DNA of 12,164 bases from Sphingomonadales bacterium (GTDB lineage Bacteria; Pseudomonadota; Alphaproteobacteria; Sphingomonadales; Sphingomonadaceae), in the NCBI GenBank assembly GCA_025360285.1, contig JANYCM010000303.1, forward strand, positions 1 to 12,164, written 5' to 3'. The translations under genes were made by a program, and so were the position numbers. Under the pieces are notes generated by a model that was not told where the DNA came from, did not search any database, and saw nothing but the letters and a program-made list of their open reading frames with translations. Position 1 is the first letter of the stretch; every line of letters begins with the position of its first letter. This document shows, piece by piece, positions 5,758 to 12,164 of the stretch.

Positions 5758-8700
5758 TCAGTCGTGCTTCACCAAAAGACGTCGCAAATCGCCGCCGACG
5801 CGCAGCGTGGCGGTCACCGCGCCGGTGGGGGCCCCGCCCCCCGGCAGCAGCAGCGTCGCTGCGCCCAGCAGCGCCTGGCCGACATTGGCCGGCACCAGCA
5901 TCACCGCTGCCAGATCGAGGCGGCTGGCTGCGGCGATCTGGACCTGAACGGTCGATGCCGCCGCCAGCGCCGCGGACCAGCCAAGACCCGGCGATGCCGT
6001 CAGCCAGGACAGTCCGCTGCCATCGGGTGCCAGCACGCCAGCCCAGGCCAGCGGAGCAGCCGCCGCCGTCGTTGCCGAAACCGCCGGCGCCGGCACCAGG
6101 CCGGCCGCCCAGCCGATAAATGGTCTGCCGGCGGCGTGCGGCAGCAGGCCACCACGCGGTGCCAGGCTGATCAGAAAAGCCAGCGCCGATGATCTGGCGC
6201 TTTGACCGTGCCGGCCCGCCACGGGTGACACAGCCGTGGACCAACCAATCAGCGAGGTGCCGCTGCGCTGCGCCTGCCGCGCTACCGCCGCAGCGATAGC
6301 GACAGCCCAGCCGGTTGCGGACGCCGAGGTGCGTTGCCCGTGCCGGCTTGCCAGCGGCGACACGGCCGTAAACCAGCCGATCTGCGGCGTGCCGCTGCGC
6401 GGCGCCTGCCGCGCTGCCGCCGGCGCAATACCCCCGGCCCAGCCGACACCCGGTGCCACCGCGCGCTGCCCGTGCCGGCTGCCGGCCGTCGCCAGCGGCA
6501 GCACCAGTGCCAGGCCGGCGGCGGCGGCGCGGTGCGCCGATACGGCCGATAGCGGTGCCAGCGCGCTGGCACTGACCTGAATGCCGCCGGCAGAGACAGG
6601 CAGCAACCGTGTGTCGCCGTTGAAATCGCGGTCGCTGTTGCTGCGCACCCCGCGGCCGGCCAGCGGCGAATTGGCCGCCGGTTTATAGTCGCCGCCGCCG
6701 GCACCGGTGCCGAGCAGTGAACGATCACTGGCATATGCCGGTGCGCCGCCGGTCGTCTGGGTGCTGCCGCGGCCGGGATATTCAAAGGCAAAGCTGCCGC
6801 TGCCCGTCCGCCCGGCGTCATAATTGCCTTCGAAGCCGACGCCATAGGTGACGCTCCACGCCTCGATCATCTGCGGGCGGTAACCGGTGGCACCCGTTAC
6901 CCCGGCGGCGGTGCGCACCGTCTGGGTTTGCGGATCGGCAAAATCATCATGCTTGGTCGGCAGCCAGTCATAGGCATTGTTGGCGACGCGATTGACATAG
7001 GCCTGGTTGAGCAGGCTGTTGGTTTCGGTGTTGGTCGTCGGCAACGGGTCGCTGTACAGCGTATTCGATCGTTCGCCGACGAAGCTGTTGCCCTCGATGA
7101 CGATGTAACTCATCGTCGCGCTTTCATCCTCGCCCAGCGACCAGAAGGGCTGGGGGTCGCTGCCGATGCGTTCACAGACATTGTTCTGGAACACCAGGCG
7201 GCGATAACTCGGATTGGGCGTGCCAGCGGTGGCGGCTGCCAACGCCTGCGGCTGCCAGGCCCGGCCGCGCATCGACCGCAGATCGTTGAAGGCGACGATG
7301 ACGTCTTCGGCCGCGCCGATATCGGTAACCGATCCCCAGCCGCCGATGCCGTTTTCATTGGTCGGCCCGCTGGTATCCTCACTGCTGCTGATGAAGCGAT
7401 GCCTGAAGGCCGCCAACGCCTCGACGCGCCGGCTGGCCTCACAGGCGCGCGCTAGGTTGACGCGCAGGGTGGTGCCATAAAGCCGGCTGCCGCTGCGCCA
7501 CCATTTCACCCGCGTTGCAGCGATATTCCATTGGCCGGCCGGCACCGACGGCGCGAAGGGGGCAACACTATTGGTTTCCTGCCCCGATTTGCCGCGCACC
7601 TCGATATTGTCGAGCAGCCAATAGATGACGGTCGAATTGACCAGGGTCGTCGTGCCGATTTCCAGACGCAGATTGGCCAGGCGGGCGCGGGTGATGCGGA
7701 TATTGGCCGATGTGCCGGTCTGCACGATGACATTGCTGCGCGGATCACTGTTGTCAGGATCGCCGACCAGCCGCACCGGAATTTCGGCGGTGGTGACGCC
7801 CGCGGTGACCGCCGTGCTACCCGGCCCGGCATGGGTGCCGGCAGCAAAGGCGATTTGCGCACCATCGGCGGCGCGGGCCTGTGATGCCTGGCCATTGGCG
7901 GCGGCCAGCGTGCGGTTGGCCAGATACAGCGCCTGAATCGCCGTGGCGAGATTGGCCGGGCGCGCGGCGGTTGCCAGTGCCTTGGCGGCGGCGTGGCTGG
8001 CCTGCACCATGTTTGCCGCAGCGGTCGATGTGCCGGCGGGATCGACGAACAGGAACTGGCCGCCATAGCGCGTGCCGGCCGGATCATAGCCGATGACAAA
8101 GGGCGTCTGGGCAGCGCTGGCGAAACCGGCAGTGCCCAGCGCGGACATCGATCGTGTGCCGGCGGCATCTGTCGATCGCATGGCGCCGAGCCAGGGATAG
8201 ACCTCGGCATCGCAGCGCAGCAAGCCTGCTGTTAGCGCCGTCGCGGTCGCGGGATCGATGCTGACAGTGTAGCAGCGCAGATTGTCGCTGTGGCTGTTGT
8301 CGGTGCCGAGCGTCGTCGCCCAGATTGTCTTGACAGTGGTGCCATCGGTGGCGGTGAATTTGACGCCGGCGACCGGCTCCAGCCCCACAGGGTGGTGCGA
8401 GGTGACGAACAGCGACAGGCGGAAGCTGGCGTTGGTGACGTCATAAGGGGCAAGTGCCCAGCGGAAGATCGGCAGCGGCGCGGCGACGGTGCTGTTATTG
8501 GTGACCGCGATGCCGCTGGCGGCGCCCTCGCCAGTCCGCCAGCCGGCCAGCACGGCGAGGGTGAGCGCTGTGTCGGTCGCGTAAACATGTTCGGACAGCG
8601 CCAGCCGGACGCGGATGCTGCCGCCGCCCAGATCGGTCTCGTCGATGACCTTGACCGTGGGCGATGCCGGATTGACCGGCAGGCGCAGCGGTTTGGTGGC

Positions 8701-8895
8701 GACGAGGGTGCGATTGATCGTGCCCGAGACAGCGGTCCCTGCCGATTTGACAAAGCCGGGATGCGCCGACGCCAGGGTGACACGCGGGGTGCCATCGGGC
8801 GCCAGCGTGTAGGAGGCGAAACTGCCGGTGCTGCCGGTCAATGTGATGCGCAGCACCCAGCCGTTTGCTTCCACCGACGCAGCGGTGATCGCCAT
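5758..8895 (-). CDS. Large right-handed beta-helix phage surface protein with C-terminal 22-residue repeats (putative head or tail spike)
   Basis: The 1045-residue product has three parts. Residues 1 to about 285 look like two beta-sandwich domains (GWVLRITLTGSTGSFASYTL, IRVRLALSEHVYATD). Residues about 286-760 begin with a helical stretch (AAKALATAARPANLATAIQA), then IAFAAGTH. They continue with short strands and Asn/Gly turns (WLLDNIEVRG, VIVAFNDLRSM, LVFQNNVCERIG, YIVIEGNSFVG), typical of a right-handed parallel beta helix as in pectate-lyase-like folds and spikes. The close NSPLAGRGVRSNSDRDFNGDTR is a usual end of such helices. Residues 784-1003 are ten 22-residue repeats. No signal peptide is visible, so it probably acts on the virion. 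GAGG lies seven bases before the ATG. It follows the capsid gene rather than the tail genes, so a capsule-binding head spike is as possible as a tail spike. Function is inferred. Confidence 0.8.
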   Translation of the reverse strand: MAITAASVEANGWVLRITLTGSTGSFASYTLAPDGTPRVTLASAHPGFVKSAGTAVSGTINRTLVATKPLRLPVNPASPTVKVIDETDLGGGSIRVRLALSEHVYATDTALTLAVLAGWRTGEGAASGIAVTNNSTVAAPLPIFRWALAPYDVTNASFRLSLFVTSHHPVGLEPVAGVKFTATDGTTVKTIWATTLGTDNSHSDNLRCYTVSIDPATATALTAGLLRCDAEVYPWLGAMRSTDAAGTRSMSALGTAGFASAAQTPFVIGYDPAGTRYGGQFLFVDPAGTSTAAANMVQASHAAAKALATAARPANLATAIQALYLANRTLAAANGQASQARAADGAQIAFAAGTHAGPGSTAVTAGVTTAEIPVRLVGDPDNSDPRSNVIVQTGTSANIRITRARLANLRLEIGTTTLVNSTVIYWLLDNIEVRGKSGQETNSVAPFAPSVPAGQWNIAATRVKWWRSGSRLYGTTLRVNLARACEASRRVEALAAFRHRFISSSEDTSGPTNENGIGGWGSVTDIGAAEDVIVAFNDLRSMRGRAWQPQALAAATAGTPNPSYRRLVFQNNVCERIGSDPQPFWSLGEDESATMSYIVIEGNSFVGERSNTLYSDPLPTTNTETNSLLNQAYVNRVANNAYDWLPTKHDDFADPQTQTVRTAAGVTGATGYRPQMIEAWSVTYGVGFEGNYDAGRTGSGSFAFEYPGRGSTQTTGGAPAYASDRSLLGTGAGGGDYKPAANSPLAGRGVRSNSDRDFNGDTRLLPVSAGGIQVSASALAPLSAVSAHRAAAAGLALVLPLATAGSRHGQRAVAPGVGWAGGIAPAAARQAPRSGTPQIGWFTAVSPLASRHGQRTSASATGWAVAIAAAVARQAQRSGTSLIGWSTAVSPVAGRHGQSARSSALAFLISLAPRGGLLPHAAGRPFIGWAAGLVPAPAVSATTAAAAPLAWAGVLAPDGSGLSWLTASPGLGWSAALAAASTVQVQIAAASRLDLAAVMLVPANVGQALLGAATLLLPGGGAPTGAVTATLRVGGDLRRLLVKHD
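5887..6546 (-). repeat. Ten in-frame tandem 66-bp units encoding 22-residue repeats (residues 784-1003)
   Basis: Aligning the C-terminal part of the beta-helix protein in steps of 22 residues lines up a hydrophobic residue at position 12, Gly or Ala at 13, Trp/Phe/Leu at 14, an aliphatic residue at 18 and often Pro at 20. Units two and four begin SRHGQR, and units three and five begin ARQA followed by RSGT. There is therefore a 44-residue super-unit, with 30 of 44 residues identical between residues 806-849 and 850-893 (DNA 6349-6480 and 6217-6348). A preceding segment (762-783) may be a degenerate eleventh unit. I do not recognise this repeat family. Confidence 0.85.
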
Positions 8896-8936
8896 GGATT
8901 TGCCTCATTGGTTAGGAAGGGCCGCGTGTCGGAAAA

Positions 8937-8966
8937 TGGCGGCCCCGGCGTTAACCGGGGCCGCCA
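8937..8966 (-). terminator. Hairpin after the capsid gene, possible intrinsic terminator or attenuator
   Basis: Twelve perfect base pairs (TGGCGGCCCCGG on the plus strand with its complement) enclose a six-base loop. On the minus strand the stem is followed by AUUUUCC. It lies six bases after the capsid stop codon and 41 bases before the next start. The U-tract is short, so termination may be partial. That would raise capsid mRNA relative to the downstream spike and tail genes, and would also protect the 3' end of the capsid message. Confidence 0.65.
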
Positions 8967-8971
8967 GGGCC

Positions 8972-10084
8972 TCAGGCGCTGAACTTCAGCAGCTTGATGG
9001 CGCGGCTGTCGACCACCGTGCCGCCAACGCGCTTCGTGGCATAGAAATGTACGAAGGGCTTGTTGGAGAAGGGATCGCGCAGCACGACGGTTTCCGGGCG
9101 CTGGGCGATGATGTAACCGGCCTGAAAATTGCCAAAGGCGATCGACAGGCTGTCAGCGGCGATATCGGGCATGGCATCGACTTCGACGACCGGATAGCCG
9201 AGCAAGGTCGCCGGCTGGTCGGCGGCCAGCGCCGGTTGCCAGAGGAAGGCACCGTCATTGTCCTTCATCTTGCGGATACGGGCGAGCGTGGCCGAATTCA
9301 TCACCCAATTGGCACCCTGGCGATAGGGCGTGGCCAGCGCATGGACGAGATCGATGAGCTTGTCCTGCGGATTGGTGGCGGCGAACCCACCGGCAGCGCC
9401 CGAGGTGATGAACTGCAGCGTGCCGAACGCCCGTGTCGCATCCCCGGCAGCACTGGTCGGTGCCTGCAGGAACCCCTTGGGTTTGTTGGTGCCATCGCCA
9501 TTGACAAAGGCGATGCCTTCGGCGCGGGCGAATTCGCGGCCGATTTCCTCGCCCAGCCAGGCTTCGACATCGAACATTGCATCATCGAGCATCGCCTGGC
9601 TCGCAGCCGGATTGGCGTAGAGCTCGCCCATCGACGGCGCAATTTCGGCAAAGTCCGGCGTGTCGGTCTCGGTGCGCGTCGCCGTTTCGCTCACCCAGCC
9701 CGACACGACGCCGCTGGTGGTGATCAGCTTGGTGTAATTGACGCTGCCGACATCCACCACCCGCGCAATCGCCCGGATCGGCGAGGCCGCACGCAGCACC
9801 CGATCGATCACCGCATCGATCTCACGCGGCACCGCCACGCCGCCCTTGGGGCCGACACCGATGCTGGCGGCCTTCACCTCGTCACCGCCCTCGCCGCCCT
9901 TGCGCAGCCACGACGGTGCCGCCTTGGCGCCGGCCAGCGCCGGGCGATCGATGGCCCGGCTTGTCACCATAGTGGTGAGGCGCGACATTTCCGTGCGCAG
10001 CGCCGCCAGTTCGGCGCCATTGTCCGGCACTGCGGCGGTATCGAACACCGCTTCCAGCGCGTCGGCCTTGGTCTCATAGGTCAT
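8972..10084 (-). CDS. HK97-fold major capsid protein (gp5-like)
   Basis: This 370-residue protein forms the head shell. The N-terminal 1 to about 75 residues are helical and charged (DNGAELAALRTEMSRLTTMV) and should be the scaffolding delta domain removed by the neighbouring protease. It is shorter than the roughly 100-residue delta domain of HK97 itself. The core begins near GGVAVPREIDAVIDRVLRA and includes VSGWVSETATRTETDTP and MGELYANPAASQAMLDDAMFD. It continues with FVNGDGTNKPKGFLQ and the C-terminal RDPFSNKPFVHFYATKRVGGTVVD, all standard landmarks of the HK97 family capsid. The start overlaps the protease gene by 11 bp. A hairpin follows the stop. Confidence 0.96.
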   Translation of the reverse strand: MTYETKADALEAVFDTAAVPDNGAELAALRTEMSRLTTMVTSRAIDRPALAGAKAAPSWLRKGGEGGDEVKAASIGVGPKGGVAVPREIDAVIDRVLRAASPIRAIARVVDVGSVNYTKLITTSGVVSGWVSETATRTETDTPDFAEIAPSMGELYANPAASQAMLDDAMFDVEAWLGEEIGREFARAEGIAFVNGDGTNKPKGFLQAPTSAAGDATRAFGTLQFITSGAAGGFAATNPQDKLIDLVHALATPYRQGANWVMNSATLARIRKMKDNDGAFLWQPALAADQPATLLGYPVVEVDAMPDIAADSLSIAFGNFQAGYIIAQRPETVVLRDPFSNKPFVHFYATKRVGGTVVDSRAIKLLKFSA

Positions 10085-10502
10085 TCATCGTCTCCTCTGC
10101 CACCGTTGAAAGTCCCAGCACCCGCGCCAGCGGCTGCATGGGGAAGGTCACCAGGGACACTTCCACCAGATCGAGCGCCGCCAACTGGCGCAGCCCGCGC
10201 GCCTTGTCCGCCCGCGCCGATTTCACCCGATATCCGAACGACAGGCCGTCGATCGCCCCGGCGCGCAGCAATTGCACCGCCTGGCTACCCCGCCCCGCCG
10301 CCACCACCCGCGCCACGACGCGCAGGCCCTTCGCATCCTCGGAAAGTTTTTCCACGAACCCGATCGGTTCCCGGCTGTCATGCTGCCACAGCAGCGGCAC
10401 GCGCTTGCCCGCCCCCTTGAAGGCGCCGGGCAGCACCACATCACCGCCACTGTCGGGCACGCCAAAGACACTGGCATAGCCAGCAATCCGCACATCCTGC
10501 AT
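10074..10502 (-). CDS. HK97-family prohead protease (gp4-like)
   Basis: This 142-residue serine protease trims the capsid delta domain after prohead assembly. It opens with VRIAGYASVFGVPDSGGDVVLPGAF, the standard start of the family. The expected catalytic residues are all present: H41 in LLWQHD, S88 in GAIDGLSFGY and E114 in LDLVEVSLVTFPM. The length is short, with the tail after the catalytic core reduced to about 20 residues. The start lies three bases after the preceding stop, and the 3' end overlaps the capsid start. The intact active site argues that the capsid module is functional. Confidence 0.95.
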   Translation of the reverse strand: MQDVRIAGYASVFGVPDSGGDVVLPGAFKGAGKRVPLLWQHDSREPIGFVEKLSEDAKGLRVVARVVAAGRGSQAVQLLRAGAIDGLSFGYRVKSARADKARGLRQLAALDLVEVSLVTFPMQPLARVLGLSTVAEETMNDL

Positions 10503-10505
10503 GGT

Positions 10506-10802
10506 TCACCCCCGTCCGCGTTCGAGCAGCCCCAGCCGGAACGCCAGCCCGAGCAGCAGCAGCGCCACCGCGCTCCTCACCACCCAGGTTACCGCCGCCG
10601 ACAGCGCCGATTTCTTGGCATCGCGCCACCCCTGGATCAGCTGGCGCAGCTCGACGATGTCGATCCCGGCGCGCTCATCCATCAGCCCCAGCGTGCGCAG
10701 CGCCCGCGCCGCCCCAACCTCGCTCGCCTCCTCAACCAGCGCGCGCAGCGTCACCCGCGCCGCGCCCTGCGCCTCGGCCTGGGCCACCAGCCCTTCCAGC
10801 AT
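10506..10802 (-). CDS. DUF6127 family small membrane protein
   Basis: I place the start at ATG 10802, just after the portal stop, giving 98 residues. A GTG overlapping that stop is the alternative, and the longer frame to 10886 would sit inside the portal gene. The sequence LRALVEEASEVGAARALRTLGL, then DIVELRQLIQGWRDAKKSA, is the pattern of DUF6127, a small family found between portal and protease genes of sphingomonad and related GTA-like or prophage clusters. Residues about 70-91 (AVTWVVRSAVALLLLGLAFRL) form one membrane segment near the C-terminus. Its role is unknown. Capsid assembly at the membrane, or release, would fit its place and topology. Confidence 0.85.
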   Translation of the reverse strand: MLEGLVAQAEAQGAARVTLRALVEEASEVGAARALRTLGLMDERAGIDIVELRQLIQGWRDAKKSALSAAVTWVVRSAVALLLLGLAFRLGLLERGRG

Positions 10803-10807
10803 CGCCG

Positions 10808-11935
10808 TCACCGCCCCGACTCCAGCCCGAGCAGCGCGCGCTTTTCCGCATCGGTCAGGAATGCCGCCCCCGACACCTGCGCCCATAACAGCGCCCGGTC
10901 CTGGGCCAGCGCCGGCACCGCATCCCGGTCCACGTCAATCGTCAGCCCCGGCCACCAATGCTGCATATGCGCCGACAGTGCCGCCAGAATGCGCCCCGTC
11001 AGCGGCAACAGGGTCAGCCGCCACAGCGCCACATTGGCCTCCTTGTAATTGGCATAGGTCGAATCCCCCGGCAGCCCGAGCAGCAGCGGCGGCACGCCGA
11101 AGGCCAGCGCAATCTCCCGCGCCGCCGTGTCGCGCGCCCTGGCGAAATCCATCTCCGCCGGCGTCAGGCTCATCGCCTGCCAGCTGAGACCACCCTCCAG
11201 CAGCATCGGCCGCCCGGCATTGGCAGCGCCGGCAAAGCCCGCCTCCATCTCCGCCTTCAACCGCTCGAACTGCTCGGGCGACAGGCTCGATCCATCACCC
11301 GGCTGGTACATCAACGCCCCGCACGGCCGCGCCGCATTGTCGAGCAGCGCGCGGTTCCACTTCGCCGCGGCATTGTGCACCTCGACCGCGCCGGACGCCG
11401 CCCCCAGGCAGCCCAGCCCATAATGATCGTCAAGCGGATGAAAGCCGCGAATATGCAACAGCCCCGCCTGGTCGCCCAAGGTCTCGGCCGGATAGCGCGT
11501 CACCATGTCACCAGCGCGGTACAGATACCCCACCGGCCAGCCGCGACTATCCGCCTCCACTGTCACCCGTTCCGGCCGCAGCGCAAACAGCGCCGCCGGC
11601 AGGCCATCCGGGCCCGTCGCCGCCTCGACATAGGCATTGCCATGCAACAGCAATTGCGCCGCCAGCGTCTCCAGCAGCCCCGGCCCCGACGCGCCAAACC
11701 CCGTGCTGGTCAACAGTGCCAGCGCCGGATGCCCCGGCGGGTTGGACACCAATGGCGCGCCCCCCGCCCCCTCGGCAATCGTCCGCACCGCCCGCGCCGC
11801 AATCGGGTTGCCCAGATAGGCGGCGCGCACCTGCGCCTCGTAACTCCGTGGCGCCTCGCCACCGCTCCACGGGCTGGCCCAGCTCGGAATCCGCACCGGC
11901 GCAGCGCTTTTGGTCCGCCAGAATGGCAGTTTCAT
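10808..11935 (-). CDS. HK97-family phage portal protein (gp3-like)
   Basis: This 375-residue protein should form the dodecameric channel through which the terminase pumps DNA and onto which the connector and tail dock. Landmarks are YLGNPIAARAVRTIAEGAG near residue 40, LLLHGNAYVEA near 95, LRPERVTVE near 120 and HIRGFHPLDDHYGLGCL near 165. Downstream are AAKWNRALLDNAARPCGAL and the late block REIALAFGVPPLLLGLPGDS, then TYANYKEANVALWRLTLLPL. All are standard for HK97-type portals. AGGAG lies seven bases before the ATG. The protein is slightly shorter than many family members (about 390-430), with a compact C-terminus ending LGLESGR. Confidence 0.96.
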   Translation of the reverse strand: MKLPFWRTKSAAPVRIPSWASPWSGGEAPRSYEAQVRAAYLGNPIAARAVRTIAEGAGGAPLVSNPPGHPALALLTSTGFGASGPGLLETLAAQLLLHGNAYVEAATGPDGLPAALFALRPERVTVEADSRGWPVGYLYRAGDMVTRYPAETLGDQAGLLHIRGFHPLDDHYGLGCLGAASGAVEVHNAAAKWNRALLDNAARPCGALMYQPGDGSSLSPEQFERLKAEMEAGFAGAANAGRPMLLEGGLSWQAMSLTPAEMDFARARDTAAREIALAFGVPPLLLGLPGDSTYANYKEANVALWRLTLLPLTGRILAALSAHMQHWWPGLTIDVDRDAVPALAQDRALLWAQVSGAAFLTDAEKRALLGLESGR

Positions 11936-11959
11936 GGAAGTCTCCTAGGTCGGAAAGAT

Positions 11960-11993
11960 GCCGCCGGCGGCTGGGGCCTTGGCCCCAGACCCC
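11960..11993 (+). repeat. Third copy of the REP-like palindromic repeat, between terminase and portal genes
   Basis: This 34-bp element matches the copy at 4448-4482 in reverse complement except for one substitution near the GC-rich end and one missing base beside the central palindrome. It shares the orientation of the 4355-4389 copy. It fills most of the 64-bp gap after the terminase stop. On the minus strand it would form a GGGGCC/GGCCCC hairpin without a U-tract. Confidence 0.85.
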
Positions 11994-11999
11994 TTTTGA

Positions 12000-12164
12000 T
12001 TACAGTCCGCGGATCGCCGGCCGGGGCATCCGGTCGCCAAGCATCAGCGCCGTCAGCGCCCAGACCAGCGCATCCGCCCGGTCCGGCGACAGCCCCGGCC
12101 CGGCATAAACGCCGCTGGCCAGGCGCCCGCACAGCTCATCCTCCAGCGCGGCAAACGCCCCGAC
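12000..12164 (-). CDS. terL: Phage terminase large subunit, C-terminal end only
   Basis: Only the last 54 codons are in the window, ending with TAA at 12002-12000. The frame reads VGAFAALEDELCGRL, then GLSPDRADALVWALTALMLGD. SPDRADALVWAL is the signature of the C-terminal nuclease end of large terminases from this phage group, and the position before the portal gene agrees. The enzyme is the ATP-driven packaging motor with nuclease activity that cuts the DNA. Motor motifs lie outside the window, so nothing can be said about their integrity. Confidence 0.9.
   Translation of the reverse strand, partial: VGAFAALEDELCGRLASGVYAGPGLSPDRADALVWALTALMLGDRMPRPAIRGL

Noticed and set aside
5462..6244. 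Minus-strand open frame of 260 codons within the beta-helix gene
   Set aside because: It is the alternative frame of the repeat-rich C-terminal region. The main frame has the 22-residue periodicity and a good start.
6217..6480. CRISPR-like or satellite array from the 66/132-bp repeats
   Set aside because: The repeats are contiguous without spacers and keep the reading frame and protein pattern, so they are a protein repeat.
8828..10420. Plus-strand open frame of 530 codons opposite capsid and protease
   Set aside because: The capsid and protease are certain on the minus strand. The opposite frame is long only because of high GC content.
10803..10886. N-terminal extension of the DUF6127 gene into the portal gene
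   Set aside because: The family pattern begins after the internal Met, and the extension is the portal coding sequence read in another frame.

Overview
The window is a GC-rich, densely packed structural module of an HK97-type siphovirus. Every supported gene lies on the minus strand, so transcription runs from right to left, from coordinate 12164 to 1. Composition and gene families (DUF6127 after the portal, GTA-gp10, rcc01693-type chaperone, TIGR02217/DUF2460) point to an alphaproteobacterium, most likely Sphingomonadales. The order matches the Rhodobacter gene transfer agent (GTA) cluster and its prophage relatives. The window alone cannot settle whether this is a domesticated GTA or an ordinary prophage.

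Layout in transcription order. Packaging and head: C-terminal end of the large terminase (12164-12000), HK97 portal (11935-10808), DUF6127 membrane protein (10802-10506), prohead protease with an intact His/Ser/Glu set (10502-10074) and major capsid (10084-8972). A 12-bp stem with a short U-tract follows the capsid gene (8966-8937). Next comes a block that is absent from the compact GTA order: a 1045-residue beta-helix protein ending in ten 22-residue repeats (8895-5758), a 122-residue small phage protein (5747-5379) and a fiber-tail-adaptor-like protein with a GTG start (5286-5005). Connector and tail: gp6-like connector (5005-4490), head-tail joining protein (4297-3971), an unrecognised 85-residue protein (3974-3717), DUF3168 tail terminator (3720-3334), major tail protein (3318-2911), GTA-gp10-type protein (2914-2606), rcc01693-type chaperone (2609-2415), a very short tape measure (2425-1853), and a large tail protein with a beta domain, a TIM barrel and the start of DUF2460. 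That last gene runs off the left edge (1856-1).

The genes form one assembly line. The terminase and portal package DNA into a protease-matured capsid, connector proteins close the head, and the terminator, tube, chaperone and tape measure build a non-contractile tail covered or tipped by the TIM-barrel/DUF2460 protein. Most tail genes overlap by ATGA or similar junctions, which suggests translational coupling. No gene shows a frameshift or internal stop, so the module looks maintained.

Non-coding points of interest are three copies of a 34-35 bp palindromic repeat (two as an inverted pair at 4355-4482, one at 11960-11993), the post-capsid hairpin, and two mutually exclusive hairpins at 5337-5370. 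No tRNA, rRNA, CRISPR, IS element or attachment site was seen. Nothing convincing is encoded on the plus strand.
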